From NCBI RefSeq assembly GCF_006334915.2, contig NZ_VDMA02000015.1:124001-188000 (forward strand): a stretch of 64,000 bases of DNA. Direction: 5' to 3'. The notes under the pieces were generated by a model. The model ran no database searches, was not told the DNA's origin, and saw nothing but the letters and a program-made list of their open reading frames with translations. The stretch's first letter is position 1, and every line of letters begins with the position of its first letter. Source of the stretch: Microbispora catharanthi (GTDB taxonomy: Bacteria; Actinomycetota; Actinomycetes; Streptosporangiales; Streptosporangiaceae). The position numbers and the translations under genes are program-made. This document shows, in pieces, positions 1-7,818 of this stretch.

Positions 1-1388
1 GCGCACGGGCGCCGGACGAAGGGGCGCTGCCCACACAACGGCTCGGGCAGGAGTTCCAGAACCTCGCCACGGCCGTGGCCGAGCGCGCGTTGTCCCGGGT
101 CGCCGAGAGGATCGACGGTCTCGCCGGCCGTCTCACCGACTACGTGGAGCACGGCGGCTCCGGGCTGCTCAGCGCGCTCACGGGGAAAGAGGGCGGCGGA
201 CGCGAGGCGCTCGGCGGGCTGCTCGGCGGCCTCACCCGCGGCCGGAACGCCCGGGACCTGCTCAAGTCGGCGGCCGACCGGCTCGGCGCGACGGGCGGAG
301 GCGGCCTGCTCGGCGCTCTCACCAGCGCTCTCACCGAGGACGGCGGAGGCGGCCACCCCGTACGCGCGGCCCTCATGGCGTACGGCAAGGAGAAGATCAA
401 GGGCCTGTTCGGCGGGGGCGGCGGAGGAGGCAAGGGTCGCAAGGGCAAGAAGCTCAAGGTCACCAACATCGTCGAGTCGCTCGACATCGGCGCGCCGCTC
501 CGCCTGGTCTACAACCAGTGGACGCAGTTCGAAGACTTCCCGAGCTTCATGAAGAAGGTCGAGACCGTCGAGCAGAAGTCCGACGAGAAGCTCGGGTGGA
601 AGGCCCAGGTCTTCTGGTCGCACCGCACGTGGGAGTCGACGATCGTCGAGCAGGTCCCCGACAGCAGGATCATCTGGCGGTCGCAGGGGCCGAAGGGCTT
701 CCCGGACGGCTCGGTGACCTTCCACGAGATCACTCCCGAGCTGACCCGGGTCCTGCTCGTCGTCGAGTATCACCCGCAGGGATTGTTCGAGCGTCTCGGC
801 AACCTGTGGCGGGCCCAGGGCCGCCGGGTCCGGCTCGAGTTCAAGCACTTCAAACGGCACGTCATGACCAACGCCCTGCTGCGTCCCGACGAGATCGAGG
901 GCTGGCGGGGCGAGATCCGCGACAGCGAGGTCGTCAAGGACCACGAGACGGCGCTGCGCGAGGAGCGCGAACGCGAGGGCCGCGAGCGGGGCGAGGAGGC
1001 CCCCGAGGAGGCCGAGGAAGAGGCTCCCGAGGAGCGCGAGGAAGCCGAGGAGGCCCACGAGCCCGAGGAGTTCGAGGAGGAGCCGTACGAAGAGGAGGAA
1101 GAGGAAGAGGAGGAGCCCGAGCGGGCGCGCAGGCCCGCCTACGCGGGCGCCCAGACGGGCGAACGCGCCAGGCCGCCGGTCACCCGCAGGCGCGGGGACG
1201 AGCCCGAGGAGCGCGGCACGCGGGCGCCGGCCAGGCGGCGCGAGGCTGAGGCCGAGCGGGGCGAAGGCGAACAGCCCCGGAGGGGCGAGCAGGCACGCAG
1301 GGGCGAGGAGACCGAGGAGACGGGCGAGGCCGAGGAGCGGCCGACGCGCCGCCGTCCCCTGGTCCGGCGCCGCCGTCCCCCGGAATAG
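1..1388 (+). CDS. gas-vesicle-cluster SRPBCC-domain protein (5' partial)
   Basis: The frame is open from base 3, through the GTG at 75, so the gene starts upstream of the window. Visible parts in order: a Gly-rich helical N-terminus with repeated GGLLGALT-like segments, a START/SRPBCC (polyketide cyclase-like) domain at about residues 130-280 counted from the GTG, and a charged C-terminal tail of poly-Glu then Arg-rich sequence. SRPBCC proteins of this kind occur in Streptomyces gvp clusters (GvpZ-like position); their role is not established, perhaps binding hydrophobic ligand or aiding assembly. It precedes gvpA on the same strand. The acidic tail is low complexity and probably disordered. 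The stop codon lies in the first unit of a 14-bp tandem repeat. Confidence 0.75.
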   Translation, partial: ARAPDEGALPTQRLGQEFQNLATAVAERALSRVAERIDGLAGRLTDYVEHGGSGLLSALTGKEGGGREALGGLLGGLTRGRNARDLLKSAADRLGATGGGGLLGALTSALTEDGGGGHPVRAALMAYGKEKIKGLFGGGGGGGKGRKGKKLKVTNIVESLDIGAPLRLVYNQWTQFEDFPSFMKKVETVEQKSDEKLGWKAQVFWSHRTWESTIVEQVPDSRIIWRSQGPKGFPDGSVTFHEITPELTRVLLVVEYHPQGLFERLGNLWRAQGRRVRLEFKHFKRHVMTNALLRPDEIEGWRGEIRDSEVVKDHETALREEREREGRERGEEAPEEAEEEAPEEREEAEEAHEPEEFEEEPYEEEEEEEEEPERARRPAYAGAQTGERARPPVTRRRGDEPEERGTRAPARRREAEAERGEGEQPRRGEQARRGEETEETGEAEERPTRRRPLVRRRRPPE

Positions 1389-1451
1389 CAAACACGGAAT
1401 AGCAAGCACGGAATAGCAGGCACGGAATAGCAGGCACGGAATAGCGAACAC
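1382..1451. repeat. five 14-bp tandem repeats after the SRPBCC gene
   Basis: Five direct units of the form GGAATAGCAxxCAC run head to tail, and a degenerate sixth (GGAGTGG) follows. The first unit carries the TAG stop of the upstream gene. The array lies in the 139-bp gap before gvpA, so it is transcribed if the operon is continuous. Function unknown. Confidence 0.8.
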
Positions 1452-1527
1452 GGAGTGGTGACGCCGGGATGGCGGCGGGCGGAGCGAGTGATCGGAAACA
1501 CGACATCGAACCGAGGAGGGGAAGCGC

Positions 1528-1944
1528 ATGACGGTAGCCGTTCCACCGGCGGGTGGCGGCGGATTGCCGGGCCGGTCGTCGGGATCGGGCCTGGCCGACG
1601 TCATTGACACGATCCTGGACAAGGGTCTCGTGATCGACGCCTACGTACGGGTCTCACTGGTCGGCATCGAGATCCTGACCATCGACGTGCGTGTCGTCGT
1701 CGCGAGCGTCGACACCTATCTCCGATTCGCCGAGGCGGTGAACCGGCTGGACCTGGCGTCCCAGCAGCAGGGGCTGCCCGACCTCCTGTCGAGTGCGCCC
1801 CAGAGCATCGCTCGCGGCAAGTCCAAGGGCGTGGCCCAGGGCGTGATCGAGGCGGCCGGAGAGAAGCTGCAGGACCTCTTGGCGAACTACGCGGAGGAGG
1901 AACCCGCCCCGCGTACCCGCAGGCGTCGAAGGGAGGAGGACTGA
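1528..1944 (+). CDS. gvpA: gas vesicle structural protein GvpA
   Basis: This 138-residue protein carries the GvpA/GvpJ core at residues 22-75, including the motif [18 protein letters not shown] and then [15 protein letters not shown]. That amphipathic helix-strand-strand-helix unit builds the ribbed gas-vesicle shell. It is closest to actinobacterial GvpA, which has a short Gly/Ser-rich leader and a charged tail. The ATG follows GAGGAGGGGAAG. The stop is one base from the gvpF start, so the two are translationally coupled. GvpJ and GvpS paralogues follow in the same operon. Confidence 0.9.
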   Translation: MTVAVPPAGGGGLPGRSSGSGLADVIDTILDKGLVIDAYVRVSLVGIEILTIDVRVVVASVDTYLRFAEAVNRLDLASQQQGLPDLLSSAPQSIARGKSKGVAQGVIEAAGEKLQDLLANYAEEEPAPRTRRRRREED

Positions 1945-1945
1945 G

Positions 1946-2737
1946 ATGACGGGCTCCACGAGGCAGTCCGGGGCGGGCGACCGGGCCGAGGCCCCTCGGC
2001 GCAACACGGCGTGCTACGTCTACGGCATCCTCCCCGAGGACGTCGAGATCAGCGAGGACGCCGTCGGGGTGGGCGATCCTCCCGGCCGGATCAGGGTCAT
2101 CAGGCACGGTGAGATCGCCGCTCTGGTGAGCGACGTCGACGTGGACCGCCCCCTCGGCCGCGCCCAGGACCTGGTGGCCCACGAGCAACTGCTCGACGAG
2201 GCCGCGGCCGAGGTCCCCGTGCTCCCCCTGCGGTTCGGCGCCGTGATGACCACGCCGGAGGCGGTCGTGGAGGAGCTGCTGGCCCCGCACCACGACTCGT
2301 TCGCGGCCGCGCTGAAGCAGATCGAAGGCCGGGCCCAGTTCGTCCTCAAGGCGCGGTACGCCGAGCAGCCGGTGCTGGTCGAGGTGCTGACGGAGAGCGC
2401 CGAGGCCAGGCAGTTGCGCGACCGGATCAGGCAGTTGCCGGAAGAGGTGACGCGGGGCGAACGGATCCGCCTCGGCGAACTGATCACGCAGATCATCGCG
2501 GCCAAGCGCGAGGCCGACACCCGGGCGGTCGTCGAACGCTTCGAGCCCTGCACCGTCGGCGCGGTGGTCCGGGACCCCAGCCACGAGCGGGACGCCGCGC
2601 ACGTCGCGTTCCTCGTGGAGAACGACCGCCAGGCCGACTTCGAACGCGTCGTCGGGGAGTTGCGCTCCGAGTGGGGAGACCGGGTCGAGGTCCGGTTGCT
2701 CGGGCCGATGGCGCCGTACGACTTCGTCACCACCTGA
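1946..2737 (+). CDS. gvpF: gas vesicle protein GvpF (GvpL/GvpF family)
   Basis: This 263-residue GvpL/GvpF protein has the family's N-terminal YVYGILPE strand and a C-terminal segment ending in GPMAPYDFV. Members are accessory assembly proteins that bind the GvpA subunit and are found on the inner face of the vesicle. The start is one base after the gvpA stop. A second family member, gvpL, lies downstream, as in Streptomyces gvp clusters. The length fits the family. Confidence 0.9.
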   Translation: MTGSTRQSGAGDRAEAPRRNTACYVYGILPEDVEISEDAVGVGDPPGRIRVIRHGEIAALVSDVDVDRPLGRAQDLVAHEQLLDEAAAEVPVLPLRFGAVMTTPEAVVEELLAPHHDSFAAALKQIEGRAQFVLKARYAEQPVLVEVLTESAEARQLRDRIRQLPEEVTRGERIRLGELITQIIAAKREADTRAVVERFEPCTVGAVVRDPSHERDAAHVAFLVENDRQADFERVVGELRSEWGDRVEVRLLGPMAPYDFVTT

Positions 2738-2756
2738 CTCATGAGGGGAGGCTGCC

Positions 2757-2990
2757 GTGGGACTGATCAGCATGCTGTTCACCTGGCCGCTCGCCCCGGT
2801 CCACGGCGTCATCCGGCTGGGCGAGCTGATCCAGCAGCAGGTCGAGCATGAGCTGAGGGATCCGGCCGCGGTCCGGCGGCGGCTGGAGGCCATCGAGGAG
2901 GCCAGACGCTCGGGCCAGATCTCCGAAGAGGAGGAGGCCCAGGCCGTGGAGGAGATCCTCAGGCTCATGAGCGGCCCGCGGAGGAGGTGA
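2757..2990 (+). CDS. gvpG: gas vesicle protein GvpG
   Basis: A 77-residue GvpG protein: a short hydrophobic start (LISMLFTWPLAPVHG) followed by a charged helix containing LEAIEEARRSGQISEEE. GvpG is a small assembly factor acting with GvpF and GvpL. The GTG start follows GAGGGGAGG. It sits 19 bp after gvpF and 7 bp before gvpO, so it is part of the same transcript. Confidence 0.9.
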   Translation: MGLISMLFTWPLAPVHGVIRLGELIQQQVEHELRDPAAVRRRLEAIEEARRSGQISEEEEAQAVEEILRLMSGPRRR

Positions 2991-2997
2991 TCGTCCC

Positions 2998-3438
2998 ATG
3001 CCTCCCCGGCGGAGAGCCCGTTACGACGAGGACGCCGCGCCGTACGGGCGGCGGGGCTCCTCGGGCATGCCCGTCGAGGAGGACGGGCCGTACGACGAGG
3101 CCGAGGGCGAAGACGAGCACAGGAGTGAGCGCGGGGATGACCGCGCCGCCGAGCCGCGCCGGCGCCGGGCCGCGCTGAACGCGGTGTCCGCCGGACGGCT
3201 CGGCCTGCGCTACATCGCGGATCTGACCTCCAAGGACACGGAGGGGGTCACGTCGGTGGAACCCGTGGAGAACGGCTGGCTGGTCGACGTCGAGGTCGTC
3301 GAGGACCACAGGATCCCGTCCACAGGAGACATGCTGTCGATCTACGAGTGCCAGGTGGACGACGAGGGAAATCTCATGTCCTACCGGCGCACCCGGACCT
3401 ACCGGCGCGGCACGGGCGCCTACGGCGGTGGGCTATGA
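2998..3438 (+). CDS. gvpO: gas vesicle protein GvpO
   Basis: A 146-residue protein with a GvpO domain in its C-terminal half: an LTSKDTEGVTSVEPVENGW stretch, then a VDVEVVEDHRIPSTGDMLSIYE segment and a closing basic strand (SYRRTRTYRRG). The N-terminal 60 residues are charged and probably disordered. GvpO is essential in haloarchaeal vesicle formation and common in actinobacterial clusters. In Streptomyces it usually heads the cluster; here it lies after gvpG. The stop overlaps the gvpJ start as ATGA. Confidence 0.88.
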   Translation: MPPRRRARYDEDAAPYGRRGSSGMPVEEDGPYDEAEGEDEHRSERGDDRAAEPRRRRAALNAVSAGRLGLRYIADLTSKDTEGVTSVEPVENGWLVDVEVVEDHRIPSTGDMLSIYECQVDDEGNLMSYRRTRTYRRGTGAYGGGL

Positions 3439-3950
3439 CCGATCCCCGCTCGCGTCCCATCCTGCGCGAGTCGTCGTACGCGCCGCCGGCCGTCATGGGC
3501 CGGGAGTCGACCAACCTGGGCGACATCCTGGAACGCGTGCTCGACCGGGGCATCGTGATCGCCGGCGACATCCGGGTGAACCTGCTGGAGATCGAGCTGC
3601 TGACCATCAAGCTGCGGCTGGTCATCGCCTCGGTCGACACCGCGCGGGAGATCGGCATCGACTGGTGGGAGCGCGACCCGTGGCTCAGCGGCAGGGATCG
3701 CGAACTGGTCGAGGAGAACCGCCGGCTCCGCGAGCGCCTGAGCGCGGTCGAGGAGCGCCTGCTCGCCTGGGAGGAGCGGACGGAACTCGAACCGGGCGAG
3801 CGCGCGCACGAGCGACCGGGCGAGCGCGCGGAAGAACGCACGGGCCGGCGCCAAGGTGAACGCACGGGTGAGCGGCGGGGCGACCGCCAAGCCGAGGCCC
3901 GCGCCCGACGGCTCGGCCGCCTCGGCGGAACGGAGCCCGGCCGTGAGTGA
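3435..3950 (+). CDS. gvpJ: gas vesicle protein GvpJ
   Basis: The start is set at the ATGA overlap with the gvpO stop (ATG at 3435). Residues 30-80 form a GvpA-like core (LERVLDRGIVIAGDIRV, then LRLVIASVDTAREIGIDWW), the minor-shell GvpJ version. A coiled-coil heptad segment follows (about 95-118), then an Arg/Glu/Gly-rich tail with repeated GERxxER motifs. Its 3' end overlaps the likely gvpL start at GTG 3943. It is probably a minor structural or nucleation protein of the vesicle tip. Confidence 0.85.
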   Translation: MTDPRSRPILRESSYAPPAVMGRESTNLGDILERVLDRGIVIAGDIRVNLLEIELLTIKLRLVIASVDTAREIGIDWWERDPWLSGRDRELVEENRRLRERLSAVEERLLAWEERTELEPGERAHERPGERAEERTGRRQGERTGERRGDRQAEARARRLGRLGGTEPGRE

Positions 3951-4110
3951 GAACCACCCCGCCGTGAGTGAGAACCACCCCGCCGTGAGCGAGAACCACC
4001 CCGCCATGAGCGAGAACCACCCCGCCATGAGCGAGAACCACCCCGCCATGAGCGAGAACCACCCCGCCATGAGCGAGAACCAGCCGGCCGTAGGCGAGAA
4101 CCACCCCGCC
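3943..4110 (+). repeat. 21-bp tandem repeat encoding SENHPA(V/M), 8 units
   Basis: Eight in-frame 21-bp units run from 3943 to 4110. Units 1-3 begin with GTG, units 4-7 with ATG, and the last begins with GTA. The consensus is (A/G)TGAGYGAGAACCACCCCGCC, giving the heptapeptide (M/V)SENHPA. The array makes up the N-terminus of gvpL. As each of the first seven units starts with a possible start codon, it is a ladder of alternative starts in one frame. Confidence 0.9.
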
Positions 4111-4992
4111 GCTCCCGCCGCCCCGCCGCAGAGGGCGCAGGAGCCCCACGCCCCTGACGCCCCGCGCGAGGCCCGTGAGACCGCCGCCCCTGGCGGTTCC
4201 GGCCAGGGGGTCTACCTGTACGCGGTGACGTCCGGCGGAGAGCCTCCTCGTGACCTGCACGGTGTCATGGACGGCGTGGTGCGGACCGTGTCCTGCGGCG
4301 GGCTCGTGGCCCACATCGGCGACGTGCCCCTCGACCGGTTCGGCGAGGAACCGCTGCGCCGCTCGCTGGAGGACCTCGACTGGGTGGAGGGAGTCGCCCG
4401 CGCCCATCACCGGGTCGTCGAGGCGCTGGCGGCGGCCGGGCCGACCGCCCCTGTGCGCCTCGTGACCGTCTACACCGGAGAGGAGCAGGTCCGCGACCTC
4501 CTCGACCGGCGGCACGACGACTTCGCGGAGATCCTCTCGCATGTCGCGGGACGGCGGGAGTGGGGCGTCAAGGCCTACCTGCGCCGGGACACGCCACCCC
4601 CCGCGCCCGCGGCCGCCACCGCGCCCGCCACCGCGGCCGGTGGCGACAGCCCCGGCATGGCGTACCTGCGCCGGAAGAAGGAGAGCCTGCGCGGCAGGGA
4701 GGACCTGTGGCGCGCGGCGGCCGAGCGGGCCGAGCTCCTGCACGCCGAGCTGGGGCAGGTCGCCGTGGCGAGCCGCCGCCACCGCCCGCAGGACCCCCAG
4801 CTGTCCGGGCGGAGCGAGTCGATGGTGCTCAATGGCGCCTACCTGGTGGATCCGGCCCGCGAGGAGGAGTTCGCCGCGGTGCTCGGCGGCTACCGCGACC
4901 GATTCCTCGACGTCGAGCTCACGGGCCCGTGGGCGCCCTACTCCTTCACCTCGATCGACCTCGGGACGGGCCGTTCCGGGGGCGTGCGATGA
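3943..4992 (+). CDS. gvpL: gas vesicle protein GvpL (GvpL/GvpF family)
   Basis: The second GvpL/GvpF protein of the cluster: the conserved part starts at GVYLYAVTS (about base 4207) and ends with the family signature GPWAPYSFTS. A Pro/Ala-rich loop interrupts the middle. The start is uncertain. GTG 3943 overlaps the gvpJ stop by 8 nt and is preferred, but the frame is open upstream and six further GTG/ATG codons lie in the repeat array, so a family of N-termini is possible. The stop overlaps the gvpS ATG by 4 nt. Predicted role: shell-assembly accessory factor. Confidence 0.85.
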   Translation: MSENHPAVSENHPAVSENHPAMSENHPAMSENHPAMSENHPAMSENQPAVGENHPAAPAAPPQRAQEPHAPDAPREARETAAPGGSGQGVYLYAVTSGGEPPRDLHGVMDGVVRTVSCGGLVAHIGDVPLDRFGEEPLRRSLEDLDWVEGVARAHHRVVEALAAAGPTAPVRLVTVYTGEEQVRDLLDRRHDDFAEILSHVAGRREWGVKAYLRRDTPPPAPAAATAPATAAGGDSPGMAYLRRKKESLRGREDLWRAAAERAELLHAELGQVAVASRRHRPQDPQLSGRSESMVLNGAYLVDPAREEEFAAVLGGYRDRFLDVELTGPWAPYSFTSIDLGTGRSGGVR

Positions 4993-5309
4993 CGCCCGGC
5001 GGGACCCCGGCGTACCTGCCGGAGCGCCCGCGGGGCGCCGCCCTCGCCGCCGAGGGCCGCCTGCCGCCCGAGCGCGTGGCGCTCGTCGACCTGCTCGACC
5101 GGCTGCTCGCGGGCGGTGTGGTGATCACCGGCGACATCGTGCTGTCGATCGCCGACATCGACCTCGTCCGTATCTCCCTGCGGGCGCTGCTCGGCTCCGT
5201 ACGCGGCACCGAGCCGTTCGACCCGCTCGGCGAGCCGTACGCGGAGGGCGGGCGGGCAACGCGCGATCTCGCCCGCGGCAGGAGGGAGAGTGGGGATGAC
5301 CGGTGGTGA
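4989..5309 (+). CDS. gvpS: gas vesicle protein GvpS (GvpA/J-like)
   Basis: A 106-residue protein whose middle (residues 27-75) is a shortened GvpA/J core, with VALVDLLDRLLAGGVVITGD and then IADIDLVRISLRALLGSV. This places it with GvpS/GvpM-type minor structural proteins. The ATG overlaps the gvpL stop (ATGA), and the 3' end overlaps the gvpK start region by about 14-20 nt. The Arg/Asp-rich tail shows no recognisable motif. Confidence 0.83.
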   Translation: MTPGGTPAYLPERPRGAALAAEGRLPPERVALVDLLDRLLAGGVVITGDIVLSIADIDLVRISLRALLGSVRGTEPFDPLGEPYAEGGRATRDLARGRRESGDDRW

Positions 5310-5715
5310 GGCCGGGAGCGCTCCGTGGGACACCGCGGCAGGGCCCTGGCGGATGGGCGTGGAGACCGAGGCGGGCGGTCCGGATCGGTGGGAGCAGGAC
5401 CAGTGGGAACGGGGCGCGGAAGCCGGGAGGGGCAGCCCCTGGCGGCTGAACACCGACCCGGAGGCGGTGCGGCGTGACCTGAGCCGTCTCGTGCTGACGC
5501 TCGTCGAGCTGGTGCGCCAGCTCGTGGAACGGCAGGCCATCCGGCGAATGGACCAGGGCGACCTGTCCGACGAGCAGGTCGAGACGCTCGGCCTGACGCT
5601 GATGCGCCTGGAGGAGGCCATGACCGAGTTGTGCGAGCGGTTCGACCTCTCACCGTCCGACCTCAACCTCGACCTGGGGCCCCTCGGCACGCTGCTGCCC
5701 ACCGACGCGCCGTGA
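5290..5715 (+). CDS. gvpK: gas vesicle protein GvpK
   Basis: A 141-residue protein. The GvpK domain occupies the C-terminal 95 residues: RLNTDPEAVRRDLSRLVLTL, an LVRQLVERQAIRRM helix, and an end containing LGPLGTLLP. GvpK is required for growth of vesicles from the biconical to the cylindrical form in other systems. Starts are possible at GTG 5290 (behind GGCAGGAGGGAGA) or ATG 5296. The gene overlaps the end of gvpS and is the last recognisable gvp gene of the operon. Confidence 0.88.
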   Translation: MGMTGGEAGSAPWDTAAGPWRMGVETEAGGPDRWEQDQWERGAEAGRGSPWRLNTDPEAVRRDLSRLVLTLVELVRQLVERQAIRRMDQGDLSDEQVETLGLTLMRLEEAMTELCERFDLSPSDLNLDLGPLGTLLPTDAP

Positions 5716-5785
5716 GCGCGAGCGCGTGTACGGCCAGGTCGCAGGGGTAGGCGGAGGAGGTCGATCGGGGCCGGAAGGAGATGTC

Positions 5786-6022
5786 ATGAGTGTCGTCGGC
5801 CGGGACGAGGTCCGGGCGCTGCTGGAGTCGCCGTTGCCCGACGCGACGCTGGTGCTGGTGGGCGGGCGGTGCGAGGTCGTGCCGGAGTCGCGCGCCGAGG
5901 GCCTCGTGATCGCCGGCAGGCGCGACCTGGAGAGCCTGCTGGGAGACGGCCCGGTGGACGACCGGCGGCTCGGCGAGCTCGCGGACCGGCTCGACACGGT
6001 CGCCCGGGACCTGGGGGCGTGA
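5786..6022 (+). CDS. small hypothetical protein at end of gvp operon
   Basis: A 78-residue acidic protein starting at ATG 5786, chosen because GGAAGGAG lies 5 nt upstream. It has no signal peptide or membrane segment and no recognised domain. The 71-bp gap from gvpK and the same orientation suggest cotranscription with the gas-vesicle genes. The fold looks like mixed alpha/beta, with a VLVGGRCEVV strand and two C-terminal helices. Function unknown. Confidence 0.6.
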   Translation: MSVVGRDEVRALLESPLPDATLVLVGGRCEVVPESRAEGLVIAGRRDLESLLGDGPVDDRRLGELADRLDTVARDLGA

Positions 6023-6027
6023 CGGGC

Positions 6028-6058
6028 CGACCGGCAGCCCCATAGCGCGTGCCGGTCG
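6028..6058 (+). terminator. stem-loop after the gvp operon
   Basis: Inverted repeat CGACCGGCA ... TGCCGGTCG, 9-nt arms and a 13-nt loop, 5 bp after the preceding stop and 15 bp before the methyltransferase ATG. There is no U-tract, so it may be a weak terminator or an mRNA processing stem. Confidence 0.45.
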
Positions 6059-6073
6059 TGTTGGGGGGAACGC

Positions 6074-6811
6074 ATGGGGGAATTCGATGCGTCCGCGTAC
6101 GGGCGGACGATCGCCGACGTCTACGACGAGATGGTGGAGCACCTGCCCACCGGTCCGGCGGTCGAGCGCGTCTTCCGGCTGGCCGAGGGAGGGCCGGTCC
6201 TGGAGTTCGGGATCGGCACCGGCAGGCTGGCGCTCCCTCTCGCCGCCCGCGGCCTGGCCGTGGCGGGTGTCGACGGGTCGCCCGACATGGTGGCGGTCCT
6301 TCGCGACAAGCCCGGCGGTGACCGCATTCCGGTCACGCTGGGCGACTTCTCCGAGGTCCGGGTCGAGGGGCGGTTCGCGCTCGTCCTGCTGGCCTTCAAC
6401 ACCGTCTTCGCGCTGCCCTCCCAGGACGCCCAGGTGCGGTGCTTCCACAACGCGGCGGCCCATCTGCGGCCCGGGGGGCGCTTCGTGATCGAGGCGTGGG
6501 TGCCGGACCCCGCGGCCTTCCGCGACCGGACGTCGCTGCGGCTGCTGTCGCTCGGCGAGGACGAGGTCGTCGTCGAGGCCGCCCGGCTGAGTCCGGCCGA
6601 GCAGTTCATGCACACCACGAAACTGCGGATGACCGCGGACGGCCTGCGGTTGCTGCCGGCCGACCACCGCTACGCCTGGCCGTGCGAGCTGGACCTCATG
6701 GCCCGCCTCGCGGGGATGGCGCGGGAGCACCGATGGGCCGACTGGTCCGGCGCCCCTTTCACGGACGACAGCCGCGCCCACGTGTCCGTCTACCGCCTGC
6801 TGGAGAGCTGA
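6074..6811 (+). CDS. class I SAM-dependent methyltransferase
   Basis: A 245-residue Rossmann-fold methyltransferase. Motif I (VLEFGIGTGRLALPLA) lies near residue 45, the acidic strand-2 end is VAGVDGSPDMV, motif IV is FALVLLAFNTVF, and a post-IV segment reads LRPGGRFVIEAW. Substrate unknown. The stop overlaps the next ATG (TGATG), so it is coupled to the diiron-type enzyme and the glycosyltransferase. The set resembles a small modification pathway. Confidence 0.85.
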   Translation: MGEFDASAYGRTIADVYDEMVEHLPTGPAVERVFRLAEGGPVLEFGIGTGRLALPLAARGLAVAGVDGSPDMVAVLRDKPGGDRIPVTLGDFSEVRVEGRFALVLLAFNTVFALPSQDAQVRCFHNAAAHLRPGGRFVIEAWVPDPAAFRDRTSLRLLSLGEDEVVVEAARLSPAEQFMHTTKLRMTADGLRLLPADHRYAWPCELDLMARLAGMAREHRWADWSGAPFTDDSRAHVSVYRLLES

Positions 6812-7818
6812 TGCAGTTGCCCGCGCCCAGAGGCCCGCTCACCGACCGGCTCTTCGCGGAGCTGGCCCGGCCGCCTCACGCTTTCGGCCCGCCGCCCGCC
6901 GACCCGTACGGCGACTCGTGCGGCGACGAGGAGGACGCCCAGCTCGCGCTGTTCGTCTGTTACGAGCTGCACTACCAGGGCTTCGACGGCGTCGACGACC
7001 GCTGGGAGTGGAACCCGTCGGTGCTGGCCCTGCGGGAGCGCCTGGAGACGTGGTTCGAGGGGTGGCTGGCCCGGCGCGTGTCCCGCCCGCCCGCTCCGCC
7101 GCCGCGGGAGGTGCCCCGGGCCCTGGCGGCGCTGGTGGCGTCCGACGACGGCCCCTCCCTGTCGGCGTACCTGCGTGGAAGAGGCGACGCCGCACAGTTC
7201 CGCGAGTTCGTGGTCCACCGGTCGATCTACCAGCTCAAGGAGGCCGACCCCCACACGTGGGGCATCCCACGCCTGCTCGGGCGGCCGAAGGCCGCGCTGG
7301 TGGAGATCCAGTCCGACGAGTACGGCGGGGGCAGGCCGGAGCGCATGCACGCCGAGCTGTTCCGCGCGACCATGCGGGGGCTCGGCCTCGACGACTCCTA
7401 CGGCGCCTACCTGGGCGGCGTCCCCGGCGTGACGCTCGCGATCAGCAACGTCATGTCGCTGTTCGGGCTGCACCGCCATCACCGGGGCGCGCTCCTCGGG
7501 CACCTCGCGGCGTTCGAGATGACCTCGTCGCTCCCCAACCGCCGCTACAGCCAGGGCCTGCGGCGGCTGGGCGGCGACGCCGGCGCGCGCCGCTACTACG
7601 ACGAGCACGTGCAGGCCGACGCCGTACACGAGCAGATCGCCGCGCACGACATGTGCGGCGCGTTCGCCGCGGAACACCCCGGCCTGACCGGCGACATCCT
7701 GTACGGCGCCGCCTGCGCGCTGACCCTCGACCGGCTCTTCGCGGAGCATCTGCTGGGCCGCTGGCGGGAGGGGCGCACCTCCCTGTGGCGGGCCGACGCC
7801 GAGGTGTCGATGCGATGA
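6811..7818 (+). CDS. iron-containing redox enzyme (haem-oxygenase-like)
   Basis: A 335-residue protein of the iron-containing redox enzyme family, which has the haem-oxygenase-like fold and often a diiron site (HDO superfamily). Candidate ligands lie in VEIQSDEYGGG, ERMHAELF, AAFEMTS and YYDEHVQADAVHE. The start ATG 6811 overlaps the upstream stop by 1 nt; the stop overlaps the glycosyltransferase ATG by 4 nt. Known HDO enzymes carry out oxygen-dependent N-oxygenation or C-C cleavage in biosynthesis, so an oxidative tailoring step is likely, but the substrate is unknown. Confidence 0.8.
   Translation: MQLPAPRGPLTDRLFAELARPPHAFGPPPADPYGDSCGDEEDAQLALFVCYELHYQGFDGVDDRWEWNPSVLALRERLETWFEGWLARRVSRPPAPPPREVPRALAALVASDDGPSLSAYLRGRGDAAQFREFVVHRSIYQLKEADPHTWGIPRLLGRPKAALVEIQSDEYGGGRPERMHAELFRATMRGLGLDDSYGAYLGGVPGVTLAISNVMSLFGLHRHHRGALLGHLAAFEMTSSLPNRRYSQGLRRLGGDAGARRYYDEHVQADAVHEQIAAHDMCGAFAAEHPGLTGDILYGAACALTLDRLFAEHLLGRWREGRTSLWRADAEVSMR

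Noticed and set aside
3943-4110. CRISPR array
   Set aside because: 21-bp units are head to tail with no spacers and encode an in-frame peptide repeat.
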